Source: Erythroxylum novogranatense (taxonomy: Eukaryota > Streptophyta > Magnoliopsida > Malpighiales > Erythroxylaceae). From it: DNA of 64,000 nt. A program made the translations under genes and the position numbers. Where the stretch lies: the NCBI GenBank assembly GCA_029891385.1, contig CM057228.1:29764214-29828213 (forward strand). Reading direction: 5' to 3'. The notes under the pieces are model-generated. The model had not been told where the DNA came from and searched no databases. It saw nothing but the letters and a program-made list of their open reading frames with translations. This document shows, in pieces, positions 35,354-47,440 of the stretch. Positions within the stretch are counted from its first letter, which is position 1, and every line of letters starts with the position of its first letter.

Positions 35354-35421
35354 TATAACCATTTTAAACTAATTACAATTTAACTCTGACATAATAAAAA
35401 CTCCAAATATATTAAATTGAT
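35354..35421. repeat. 68-bp direct repeat flanking the RTE insertion, right copy
   Basis: See 34586-34653. Confidence 0.88.
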
Positions 35422-35781
35422 CAATTATGATGATAACGAAGTTCTTTACTATATAAAAAGGATTATTGGAAGAATTTTAAATATACCGTCAATGCATTTG
35501 CATACGCTGGTTGTTCACACAAATACACTCATCAATCGTGTGTTTTATTAAAACTGATTTAATAAATAATGCTCTCAATTCAAAAGGATATATAATAGTT
35601 TAGTGAGAGTCTAAAATAAGCAGGATGGAAGAGGAGGCTACATAATAATTTACTTGTACGGTGGATTGGAGCATTTACCCCTTCGGCCTCAAGGATAGCA
35701 ACCCTTCATTCATAACCAAAAATGTTCACCACTTGAAAATTGCTGAATGCCTGCATTTCTAATTCTGCAAGCAACACTGTC
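35422..35781. other. Spacer with RH17 3' untranslated region
   Basis: AT-rich; nothing else recognised. The part near 35782 is probably the 3' end of the helicase transcript. Confidence 0.5.
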
Positions 35782-38746
35782 TCATCTCACAACCTTCCTC
35801 TTTTTTGACAACCCTCTTCGCTTCTCATCCATCTTCCGCTTCTTTGATTGCCTTTGAAATGATTTCCCAACCAAAGATGGCTGTTGCTTCAATGCAAAAC
35901 TCTTGGCAACGTGCCCCAAGTGAAGTTTCTTCACCATAAAAATTCGTTTTAGCTCTCCCCTGTGCGCTGTGTATGCGCGGACCCATGAACAAAATGCAGT
36001 CTGTGCCAGCTTATTCATCTTTGGCTACAAATAGTATAGTAGATCAATATGTAAGTAGATGAATAACCAAAACAAGTTAGCAATCAGCAAATTCACTATT
36101 AAAATGTAACCATATTAAATGTGCAGCTCATATATAAGAGATAACACCTAAGGCCCACCATAACATAAAGAAGTTTAAATGACGCAGGGGAACATGCCTG
36201 ACAACCATGATGTATTAAAGTCTCACCTCAGCCATACATGATTCAAGGGCTTTCTGCAGAGACAGAAGCCAAGGATGTAACTCTAAGGCGGCAAACTTTC
36301 TGCCTCCCTGCACGTGACCATTAAGTGTAAGAGAATCCAACATCTTGAGGATGGGATACTCTGAGAGTGATACACCATGCTTCTCTAGTTCTCGAAGATA
36401 ATCTACTTCAATGGGTTGCAGAAATAACAACGAATCTCCTTTCTCACCCAGTCGAGCTGTCCTACCAACCCTGTATCATGAACTCTTCATGTTTAATTAT
36501 GTTCCAAAATATTCTCCATTTCATCTTACATAAATATTCATTGATCTGCCATAAAAAACATGCAAGTCCTCAACAGACCTGTGAACATATTCTGTAGCCT
36601 CTCCTGGAGAATCATACTGTATAATACACCTAACTTTTGGGAAATCCAAACCTCTAGCAGCAATATCTGTAGACAAAAGAAGAGCACTCTTCTCAGTTTT
36701 GAAGGCTTGAAATGTGGTTTTCCTGTCCTCCTGTTTCATGTTTCCATGCAACCGAAAATTTTTGGTTCTCAAGAACATATCTTTTAGTTCTGTTTCTGAA
36801 TGAGCGGAAGATGTCCGGCGAAAGTTACTCATCAAATAATAGTGAAAATCCACCGCATCACACGTTGAAAAGAATACCACAACCTGTAATATGCAAACTG
36901 GGTGAACTTGACTGGCAGAAGAGGGATAAGCAGATAATTAACACGAGAAATTAAAAATAAAAAGAGTGGAGAATGAAAAAATCTCAAGAACATACGTAAA
37001 AACAACAACCAAATAGGTAGCAACTACATACATGAACGATAATTTTACATTTTGGGAAAGATAATTTTACCTTTTGGGAAGTTACTCTCTAAAAAAGATG
37101 CTTTAGGATTGAATATAATTTTACCTTTTGGGAAGTTACTCTCTCAAAAAGATGCTTTAGGATTGAAAGGAGAACCGCAAGTCGTGAACCACAGGGCACT
37201 GTATTATATTCTTATCAGGAATTCCATACAAAATAGGATCTATAATAGGTATGCAAGAATGAGGTTCTATCTTCATCTACCTTTGACATATTGTTGAACC
37301 AACTGAGCTGGAAGTTTATAATCTCCAGCTGAAACAATTGTTGCTTTGTTCGAATGTTCTAGTTCATCATCAATATCAGATTGGATAGATCCAATACATT
37401 CAACTGACGGATCTACTTGTACCTTCTTATCATCAAGTCCAATCATGACTGGATTCTCCAAACTAATTTTAGCAAGATGATTCACTTTTTCATTTAATGT
37501 AGCTGACAGTAACAAATTCTGCCTCCGGGAATTAGAGAAATAAGTAACTTGATCTTCCTTGCCAGAAGTTCCAACTTTCCTAGAGCCCAAAAATTCTAGA
37601 ATCTCCTCTATTTCCTTACCAAATCCCAATTCCAAAATTCTGCCAAAGTGATCGGCCAGAATAAGTTCAGGACAATATAAAAACACAGCATGCATAACGA
37701 AGTGATGAAGATTGAATTGTAACCTCTACCTATCTGCTTCATCAAAGATTATCCATTGCAGATTTCGGTGCATGAATGATGCAGTGTTATTTAAGTGATC
37801 CAAAAGGCGCCCAGGGGTCGCGACAAGAATTGATATCCCTAATGAAAACAATATGTAAAGTCAGTCAACAGATAGAGAAGGCAGAATAAACCAAACTCAT
37901 TGACTCAACAATAAGTATACATCATGTACAACTATACAAACTAGATGCTTTGAGAATCAAAGTTTTTGTAAAATAGTCTCTCAGTAAGAAAGGCGAGTAC
38001 CACAAATGAAATCAAAATTCTCTACCTCTGCGCAGCCTAGCTTTCTCTTTCGATCTATTTTCACCACCCATAACATAGCCTGGGACAATCCAATGAAAGC
38101 GGTGCAATAACTTTTGCAGAATCTCGTAAACCTGCAAGCACAGTTCACGGGTTGGCACGAGGACCAACGCTATGGCCAACACCAGTTCAGCTTCAAGTAA
38201 GCCTATAAAGATATAAAATTAAAAATTGCGGTGCAAATTAAAAACTTAAGAAGGGGTTCATACCAAAAGAACCATGAGAGCGATCGATTTTAGGAGAGTA
38301 AGACTGCAAGAGATGGATAATAGGAGCTAAATAGGCCACAGTTTTTCCAGTGCCAGTAGCCGCATTGACAAGCCTGTATGTTACAAATCCATCTCTCTTA
38401 AGGGAGAAAAAAATAAAATAGTAATTAAAAAATTAGGGAAACGAAGAAAGCATACACATGACGACCGGAAAGAATAACGGGAATAGCTTCAGCCTGAACT
38501 AATGTTGGAGCTTCAAAGCCCATCCGCTCTGAGAAGATGTGTTTTAACAGATTAAACAACGGTATGAATTTGAAGAAGACAAGAAGAAGAAGAAGAAGAG
38601 AGTGAGAGTAGGAAACCTAGAAGCTGTTGACAGAGAGTGGGATGAAGACCCAGACTTGAGAAGCTGCATGACGCGAATAACTCTGTATTTTGATTTCTCC
38701 CTTTTTCTTCTTCTTCTCCAATTTTCTTCTTCTTCTTCATCACCAT
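35782..38746 (-). CDS. RH17: DEAD-box ATP-dependent RNA helicase, RH17 type
   Basis: Ten exons with GT-AG borders: 38746-38617, 38528-38456, 38373-38264, 38169-38026, 37838-37730, 37639-37281, 37198-37125, 36883-36579, 36470-36227, 36024-35782, giving 596 residues (Arabidopsis RH17 is about 609). It is a nuclear/nucleolar-type helicase (yeast Dbp7 / human DDX31 relatives, ribosome biogenesis). Motifs: Q-motif region [11 protein letters not shown], Walker A AATGTGKT (K78), PTREL, TPGR, DEAD (185-188), SAT (in LLLSATLN), RGLDFP and HRVGRTAR (434-441). It has a Lys/Arg-rich C-tail. The start ATG at 38746 is followed by an acidic/Lys-rich head as in the family. For exon 4, the acceptor before 38169 restores the conserved [12 protein letters not shown]; one at 38190 would add seven residues. 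Its frame is unbroken, so it is probably functional. The neighbour order PPR-RH17-GLY1-ARR supports orthology to At2g40700. Confidence 0.94.
37062..37170 (-). repeat. 54-bp tandem duplication across the RH17 exon 7 donor
   Basis: The second half of exon 7 plus its GT donor is copied in tandem with a 54-bp period (donor-equivalent bases 37125 and 37071). A third partial copy lies at 37041-37060. In the downstream copy a GAG codon reads TAG, so use of its donor would put a stop in the protein. The upstream, intact copy is the one that keeps the frame. Confidence 0.85.
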
Positions 38747-38936
38747 CTTCTTCTTCTTCTTATTCCTCCCTGGAATAGAACTAGATTACTCCTCTTCCTC
38801 TAAACTAGGGACTAACCGCTGCCTGTTTACGGCTTTTTGAACGGACAGGGTTTTTGTAAGACGAAGAACATATCAAGGGCACACAAGTCATTTCCTTTGC
38901 CATCGATAAAAGATAACCATACTATTCATCTTTCTA

Positions 38937-39265
38937 ATGTTTTAAAACCGGACCGGTCATCTAATCGGAGGCTTTACTGATCACCGGTTTAATCGGTTCA
39001 ACCAGTCGAACCTGTGTGACGTCATAATTATGCAATTATTATATTTAATTATATATAATATTAATAATATTAAAAAAAATACCAAAAAAATAAAAAAAAT
39101 AAAAAAATTTTTGAATCAGTGATCGAACAGGTCAAACCGGACCAGTTTTGATCGATTCTCACTGGTTTAATTGAAAACTGATTTTTAAGGATGAACCAGA
39201 CCGGATAGCCCTTGATCACCGATCGAACCGGTCAAACCGGCCGGTCCGATCCGGTTTTCAAAAGA
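38937..39265. repeat. MITE-like inverted-repeat element with CCGGTC-rich ends
   Basis: Begins TTTTAAAACCGGACCGGTC and ends CCGGTCCGATCCGGTTTTCAAAA, which are near reverse complements. It has a very A/T-rich centre (39015-39110) and further internal GGTCAAACCGGACC copies. The length of about 330 bp and lack of coding capacity fit a foldback/MITE. No clear target duplication seen, so the superfamily is open. Confidence 0.65.
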
Positions 39266-39530
39266 GAGCCTCTTTCTATTGTACTTCTCAAATGTACATT
39301 TATATTAACAGTCTGTGACACAATAAAACATGTACATGTATTTCATTCCTCTAATAAGTTTTTACAGTTTTCACCTTTCTATTTCTATTATCAAGCCAAC
39401 AAATACATCTACATAATTTACACCAACCTAGAAGAAAAAAAAACCAATAACATAAACAAACCTTCTATTACTAACTCTTAATTTAAATCATAATTTTATT
39501 TTATAAAATTAAGAGAATAAATATTGGTGG

Positions 39531-41854
39531 TGACATATGTCAAACTTGTCGTGAGTGGCTTCAACTAGGTACCCTTCCACCATCTTTGACTACTACTCTT
39601 ATTGTCTTAATTCCAAAATGTGATAATCCTCTACATGTTACTGAATTTCGACCAATTGCGTTATGCAATGTGATCTATAAGATATTGTCAAAAGCTTTAG
39701 CTACTCGATTGAAGAGCCTTTTGCCCACGATTATCTCTTTAAACCAATCTGCTTTTGTTTCTGGAAGATTAATTACGGATAATTTTATTGTGGCTTCTGA
39801 GACATTACATGGTTTAAAGCAACGTTCCAGGGGTAATTCGGGGTCTTGTGCACTAAAGATTGATATAGCCAAAGCTTATAACAGAATCAGCTGGGACTAT
39901 TTGCATGCTATGTTGACAGCTCTAGGCTTTTCTGATGTTTGGATCAAATGGATGAGAATGTATATCTCTAACAATAGCTATATGCTTTCAGTAAATGGAA
40001 CAGAGGTGGGCCCTATTGTCCCGAGTCGGGGGCTACGGCAAGGGGATTCTGATTGTCGCAGAGGGCCTTTCCTTTTTGTTGAAAGATGGTGAAAGGCATG
40101 GAGTGATTCATGGCTGTCGGGCAAAGTTGGGTTGTCCTAGGATCTCGCATCTATTCTTTGCTGATGACTCACCCCTCTTCTTTAATGGTGCGGTCTCTAA
40201 AGCTACCCAAGTTAAGCACATTTTGGGCGTTTTATGAAGCAGCTTCGGATCAGTCCATCAATTATGGTAAGTCAGACATTCTTTTTAGCCCATGTATTGC
40301 CCTGGATGTCAAATAGGCCATCTCTACTTTACTTGGAGTGCACTTACCTTTGGGTCAGAGTCATTATTTGAGCTTACCTTCTCTCCTTAGTCGTAGCAAG
40401 AGGCAGATTTTCTCTTTCCTCAAGGACAGAATCTGGAAGTGTATCAACAATTAGAACAATCGTTTTTTATCCCGGGCAGGTAGGGAGATCTTAATCAAGA
40501 CTGTCATTCAAGCTATCCCTACTTATTGCATGAATGTCTTTCTCATCCCTGCTGCTACTTGTTTTGAGCTCCAAGTTCTGATGAATAAATTTTGGTGGGG
40601 CGGATGTCGAGAAGGTAGTAAGAGTATTAATTGGCTGTCATGGGATCATATGTGTTGTGCGAAGTCTATGGGCAACATGAGTTTTCGAGACCTCCGGTGT
40701 TTTAATACTGCTCTTTTGGGGAAACAAGGGTGAAGACTTATTGTTGACAGTAACATCATTTCGTATCAGGTTCTCAAAGCTAAATATTTCCTTCAGGGGG
40801 ACTTTTTGACAGCTCAGTTGGGTACCAACTATAGCTTTGTTTGGAAGAGTGTATTGTTTGCTCAAAGAGTATTTTAAAGGGGGTCAGGTGGAGGGTCGGG
40901 GATGGTCAACATATCTTTGTTAATAGGGATCCTTGGATCCCTAAGGCTGGTGACTTCCATCCAGATGATGGCCCAATGACCATTCCTAATGCTATGTGTG
41001 TCTATGATTTATTCATCTCTGGAGAGAGACAGTGGGACCCTACGAAGTTGCTATCCTATTTTAGTATTGATGATGTGCATGCTATCCTAGGTATTCCTTT
41101 GAGCATTCGCCCCACACCGAATAAGCTCATTTGAATTTGCGACCGTAGAGGGATTTACTCAGTTAAAACTGCTTATTATGAGGCCCTTGAAGATTTTGTG
41201 AGATCGTATGCAACGGGTATAAGGCTTTGTCTGGAAGCAAATCTGGTCCCTTGATGTTCCTCCAAAAGTACGCGATTTCTTATGGCGGTGTTGTCGTGGC
41301 GTGTTACCTACTAAAAATAATCTGCAACTCCGAGGAGTGAACGTTGACTTACATTGCTTATTTTGCCATGAATATGAATCCATGCAGCATGTGTTCCTTG
41401 ACTGTCCTATGGCAGAAGAGTTATGGAGGTTAGCGGGCTTAATTCTAACATCCTCTTTATCATCTTTTTAAGATTTTTTTGCCAATGTCCTTGAGATAGC
41501 AAGAAGAGATCGTGCCGCTAGAATCGGGATTCAGGCATAGAAGCTTTGGTTAGCACGAAATGACAAGTTATGGCATGATAAACGAGTCATGCCACACCAG
41601 ATTCATATACGAGCTAATTCTTACTATTTGGACTTCCAGGAGATCATGTCGGGTGGTACTACCTGGACTGTCGCTCTCCCACTACCATTGTGTTTTCGAG
41701 CGGCTGTCGCAATGCCGTTGTCCTCTCATTGGTTGGCTTTCATTGATGGTTCAATATTTGCCGATGCAGGTCTTCTTGGGTTTGGCATTTTATTTGAAGA
41801 CGGTGAAGGCGCTTGCTCTTCGATAGTGTTTGTTATTTGCTCGTGATGGCATGC
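39531..41854 (+). mobile_element. 5'-truncated L1-type LINE 2, reverse transcriptase to RNase H start
   Basis: Begins inside reverse transcriptase ([52 protein letters not shown]), with FADD in ISHLFFADDSPLFF near 40160, then zf-RVT-like text and the RNase H start (WLAFIDGSIFADAGLLGFGI, about 41730-41790). ORF1 and the endonuclease are absent. Stops and frame shifts are frequent. At 41854 it is cut by copia B; its tail is at 51462-51750. DIAKAY replaces the more usual DMAKAYDR. Confidence 0.9.
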
Positions 41855-43773
41855 TGTAGGAAAATCCCGGGAGGTACATCACATGTACAGCAATGAAAAC
41901 AAAATTTTTGTTCCCGGACCTTCGAACCAGGATCCGTGTATCCGTATGAAGACATAAACCTAAATAGCCAAAGAGACTATCTCTAAAGGTGATCCACGCA
42001 GAGATCGAAAACCTAACCGAGTCAAACCCTTTGACCCGGAATAGCTAGAACATATTAAAGGCTGCTAGACCTTACCTCATCACGGAGAGCTTGAGGAGAC
42101 GTTGGAATCCTTGCCTTGAGAAGAGAAGAAAACATGATGCTTGATGGAAGAAGAAGAAACATGAAACTTTTCCAAATCAAAGCTTAACCTTTAAGCTTTC
42201 AATTTCTTATCCTCCTTCACGCAAACCATACGCCACACCACTCTCCAAGCCATCTTTTATGTCTTTTAACAATTAAAAGCCAACCATGAGATGATGACAT
42301 GTGTGGAGCTAATGGCCATTCATTTCATAAATGATTAAAGTAATAACTTTGAAAAGTCAAATGACTTTATCCTCTTCTCCCACATTCAACGTACATGGCA
42401 TATATTTATATATATTAATTAATTATTTACTTAATTAATTAATATATATAATTCTAAAGCAGATCCAATCAATGAGGGTTGGTCCTCTGCGCTACTATCG
42501 GGCCCCGACATTTGAAACATTTCCTAAACCTTTCTTAGCAATATTGATGTCGCGATCTCATCGGAATATATCCCAATCCCATCGGATCCATTTAATCTAA
42601 TGCTCTCCATAATTGGAACTCGTCCAATTACTATTTTACTGATTCTCTCAAACACTCTTAGCGTGTGACCACTTTAGGTTCCGGTTATGTTGGCCACTTA
42701 GATTAACAATTAATCTGAGCAAGTCATGAGCGGTATCTAGCAACACATCATGACCCCAATTGATCGGAAAGTAATCGGTTTGATGTATTCATCACAAACC
42801 GGATCACAAACCCTTCCATGAACAATTCTGTGCAATTAGTCCTTTCACCATCCTATACCCCACTTGGTTATGAGTATGGTCAAAGTGTCAACTCTTCTAG
42901 ATCGTGCTAGCCCAGTGATAACAGATCTCGTCCCTAGACTCATTATCTATATGTCCATGAAGACACTCTTGTGACATATTCACTCGGCCGAGATTTACAA
43001 GTAATGATCCCGACAAGAGGCCATGGGTATCTCTTCGCTAATCCGAAGTGGTGAATCCTTTATTGGCTACTCAATTATCTTGAATACCTCAAGTTGCACT
43101 CCAAGCACCACCCTATGAGTTACCTCCGAAGGCAACAAGGAATGGAGTCAAAGCGGGATCGAGATCAAGATATCCTGAATACCTCAAGTCTAAGGATACT
43201 TGCACCATTCTTTATGATGAGATTATCATCGACACTAGATAAGATATCCATGTGATGATCTCATGGCGGTCATCCAATGAACCTACTACCGCTAGTAAGC
43301 ATCCACATATCAATTCTAAATATCTCATATTTACGTTTACGAGATTCACCGCTTGATCCAATCGAGGAATATGACATGTCTAGTCTATCCGGATTAATGA
43401 TGTCGGTCTCATTAATCCTTTGACTAGGAGAATTTAGACAACGACATAATTGCACGTGATAGGAATCTCGGAGTATGATCACATCATAATTTCCTTCATG
43501 CTATGTCATATATCATGGACTTCATTAATCGATTAAAGATCCAACCAATTCATAAACAATGTTCATGAACATCAAATTAATGAATTATGCCTTTTCTTTA
43601 TTTATTCATTCACCGCGCATCATTTGTGAATAAAAGCGCTAAAAGGGATTGCCTTTAGGCACGAATAAACGATCGTCCTTGAATAAGTCGACTTATGAAT
43701 GTACAAGTCGACTTATCGGTACTTTTCAAGAACAAGTCGACTTATCGATGGTACAAGTCGACTTGTACTTACA
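41855..43773 (-). repeat. Copia B 3' LTR
   Basis: Direct repeat of 49542-51461. On the minus strand it opens TGTAAGTACAAGTCGACTTG and holds four AAGTCGACTT copies in its first ~90 bases (43684-43764). It ends TTTTCCTACA at 41855. Confidence 0.94.
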
Positions 43774-43784
43774 AATCTCCCACT
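43774..43784 (-). other. Copia B polypurine tract
   Basis: AGTGGGAGATT on the minus strand, directly before the 3' LTR; the usual copia second-strand primer. Confidence 0.85.
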
Positions 43785-45353
43785 GACCTAAAGCCAATCG
43801 CCTTAGTATCTAATACCATAAGCGAGTCCATGAGAAACACAATTCTCCCGTGACAATGGCTTTGTCAGCGAATGCAACAACACTTTGCTCCGTGGAATTC
43901 TCTATCGGATATCATCTCGACTAATGATCTCCGAATCGGTAGTCTGAGTTCGGATCGTCGATAAGACCTTGGTTCCTTTGCTCGCATTAGCCCCATTGTA
44001 TCACAATACAATCCTATGGGCCCATCACGGTAGGGACGAGATCAAGTCGATAATGAACTTCGATCCAAACCGCCTTTCATGATCTCACGCGGCAATGTAC
44101 TCTGCCTCGGTTGATGAATCATCATCCTCTCTTGTTTGGAACTTTTCCAACCGACCGCCACGCTATTTAGTGTGAATGTGTATAACCTAATCATGATTCG
44201 AATCATCCTTATCAGTTAGATCTTGGCATCCGAATGCTCGCTCACTGGAGATTTCCATCTCCAAACATCAAGAAAACATCCTTAGTGCTTCACAAGTACT
44301 TGAGGATATTCTTGACAGTCACCTAGTGACCCTCACCAGGATCCGATTGGTATCTGCTCGTAACACTTAGAGCATACGATACATCGGGCCTCGTACATAA
44401 CATCGTTTCATGCTAAACATCTTTAGCATCTCATCTATGTACGATGCTTGTGAAAGACCAAGCAACCTTTGATCTATCTGCATAAATCTATATCCCAAGG
44501 ATATAAGTTGCTTTATCAAGGTCTTTCATCGCAAATTGTTTGGACAACCAAATTTTAACTGATTGCAGCATAGAGACATCGTTTCCTAGTAACAGTATGT
44601 CATCTACATACAACACAAGGAATACGATTGCAGTCCCATTAACCTTCTTATGCACACAATGAACATCCGAATTTTATGAGAAACCAAACTCTTTGATTGA
44701 CTCATCTAAACGGATAATCCAACTCCTGGATGCTTGCTTCAATCCATTAATGGATTTCTGAAGCTTGCATACCATTTCGCCATCGATGGAAGTGAAGCCC
44801 TCAGGTTGTGTCATACACATCCTCGGGTAGATTTCTTCTCAGGAAAGCTATCTTCACATCCATTTGCCATATCTCATAATCATAATGAGCGGCAATGGCT
44901 AGGAGTATCCTAATGAATTTAAGCATTGCTACGGGGCTGAAGGTTTCGTCATAGTCAACTCTTTGTCTGTGACGATATCCTTTGGCCATTAGCCTCGCTT
45001 CATAGGTAATCAGATTACCATCCATATTGGTTTTCTTCTAAAACCTCTTTGCACCCTGTGGGTTTTATCCCTTCAGGTGTAACAACCAAAGTCCATACTT
45101 GGTTTTATACATGGAATCCATTTCAGATTTCATGGCACGAAGCCATTTCTCAGACTCTGAACTTTTCAGAACCTCTTCATAGGTAGTAGGCTCATCATCT
45201 CGTATGAGTAATACGTCATTCTGTTCTCTTACGAGAAATTCATATCTCTCGGGAACAGTGCGTATCCTACTTAACCTACGAAATTCGTGTGTAATAGAAG
45301 GTTGAACTGTTACCTCATCTACATGAGTTACAGTTTCAAGTTCAGCGATTGAT
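43785..45353 (-). pseudogene. Copia B RNase H and reverse transcriptase (broken)
   Basis: RNase H remnant STEAEYIAA near 44090-44115. Reverse transcriptase box YVDDILLL at about 44585-44605. The upstream palm segment is at 44801-45025 (YEARLMAKGYRHRQRVDYDETFSPVAML, quoted in part: VDYDETFSPVAML, EIWQMDVKIAFL). Stops and frameshifts throughout. Copia A has lost this whole region. Confidence 0.85.
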
Positions 45354-46480
45354 ACAGTGTTTGTTCGAGCATCTTGAACTTCTCTAAGTTCAACTTTGCT
45401 CCCACTGTCTTATTGTAAAAGAAACTATTTCTTTAAGAAAACAGCAAGCTTTGAAACAAACAACTTTTGTTCCTCAGCAAGGTAGAATTGATATTCCACG
45501 AACAAACACTTGTCAGCTTTTACATCAAATGTATCTGATCGTGTCCGCTTCACGTAGGCGGACAACCCCATACTTTCGAGATGAGAAAGATAGGATTTTC
45601 TCATTAGTCCATATCTCCATATGGAGTAACATCAATATCTTTGATGGAACTCATTTAACAAGTAAACAGTTGTCTCAGCGCATATTTCCAAAGCAGCAAA
45701 ACCTATCATCAATCGCACCATGTCTAACAAGGTTCGATTTCTCCTTTCAGTCACACCTTGTGCTGCGGCGTGTAAGGTGGAGTGTACTGAGATAAAATCT
45801 CATGATCTCTGAGATAAGCATTTTCCACCACGATCAGATCGTAATGTATACATACTTTTACCAAGTTAGTTTTCTACTTCATTTCTGAATTGTTTGAACT
45901 TTCAAACGCTTCAGATTTGTATCTCATCAGATACTGGTACCCATATCGTGAATAATCACCGATAAAAATAATGAAGTAAAAACAACCACTTCTGGCATGG
46001 ATGGACATCGGACCACATACATCCGAATGTATTAGGTCTAATATTTCATTCACTCGTTCACCCTTTCCTTTAAAGGATAACTTAGTCATCTTGCCTAATA
46101 AACAAGATTCGCATGTGTCATGTGATTCATAATCAAATGACCCTAAACTGCCACTCTCATGGAGCTTAGCTATGCGTGTCTCATTTATATGGCCAAGCCG
46201 ACAATGCCATAAGGACGTTGATTTTAAATTATCTCAATTATGTCTTTTCGCGTCATTGACATTCAGAACTGGATATGACATATCTAATATGTCAATTTAT
46301 TGCATAATGTACCAGAGACTATAGAGCATTCCATCAGAACTAATATAGCAACCATTGCTACTAAAAGTCAAATGGAAATCACTCTAGTTAAACATAAAAC
46401 ATACAATATGTTCTTTGTTTAAAACAGTACAAATGTCAATCATCCAATTTGAATATAAGCCCAATAGGGAGAAACAAGAC
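45354..46480 (-). pseudogene. Copia B integrase and pre-integrase (broken)
   Basis: The same order and text as in copia A but more scrambled. Integrase core text IHSDVCGPMSIHARSGCFYF is at 45874-46089, and pre-integrase remnants lie at 46090-46260. No frame longer than about 70 codons survives. Confidence 0.8.
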
Positions 46481-47440
46481 ATAAGTGCATACGGCTAATG
46501 TAGCAACCCTTGCTTCATTACCTGCACGAAGGTCTAGTGCTCCTTTTATGAGCTTTCTCCTGTCCCTGAGGCCCTGCATAACATTTCATATGTATGAGCC
46601 ACATCCGGTATCAAATACCGATATGTTTGGATCAGGAATAGTATTAACCTCAATGACAAACATATTTGAAGAAGTAGAGGCATCTGATGCCTTTTTCTGC
46701 TTCAAGGACTCCAGATAGATTTTACAGTTTCGCCTCTAGTGGCTAGACTTGCCACTATGAAAGCAAAATCCTTTTTGGGAAGAATACTTTGGTTTTCTTC
46801 TTGTTGGCACTTCCCTTTGGTTTCTTGGCCTTTTTCTTCTTTAAACTAGAAGAAGAAGCATTCACCATTAGCACTTGCTATCTATCTTGATAGCTTCTTT
46901 CAATTGTCGTGAAGCAGATTGATCATTCGAGAATTGTTGTGGATATTTGGTTCATCCGATAGTTTAACACGAACGTGAATAACCATCGACAATCCAACCG
47001 AATTAAGTCTCTACTTAACTCATAACCCATTACAAATCTAAGACGACCAATCTCTCAATATAGCCATTCATCTTGTGGTATCTTGCATGGCGAGCTGTCC
47101 CAGAGCCATCTTTGTGATGAAGAGAAGCCTTAAGGTCTTGAACCTTTCGCACTAAGCTTACTCATCAAACAGCTCCCTAAGATGAAATACTATAGAGTGA
47201 GCATCCATGGACTCGTCTTCTTTTGCAGCGACTCTGGTGACATCGAGGCAAGCGACCATGTCCCGTCCATTAGATGCTTACGATATGCTTCGATCCTTAT
47301 CGAAGCATTGACAAGAGTGCATCTGGAAGTGAAACATCTAGGGCGTATCCGGTTCCTCGGATCGAGAACAATTCTCGATTCCTTAGCCAATCAAGAAAAT
47401 CGGTCCGAATAGAGGCGAAAATTCACATGAATGACTTCTT
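46481..47440 (-). pseudogene. Copia B gag-protease remnant
   Basis: Corresponds to copia A 28585-29136, but also keeps part of the gag body lost there (about 46900-47280). Minus-strand text is broken by many indels. The zinc-knuckle region is near 46740-46770 and the gag start near 47430. Confidence 0.7.

Noticed and set aside
38170..38190. Alternative RH17 exon 4 acceptor giving seven extra residues (AELVLAI-like)
   Set aside because: The acceptor before 38169 keeps the frame and reproduces the family's [12 protein letters not shown] exactly; the longer form is possible but less likely.
43684..43764. Regularly spaced AAGTCGACTT repeats looking like a CRISPR-type array
   Set aside because: Repeat is only 10 bp, spacing is irregular, there are no cas genes, and all copies sit inside copia LTRs or leaders in a plant genome.
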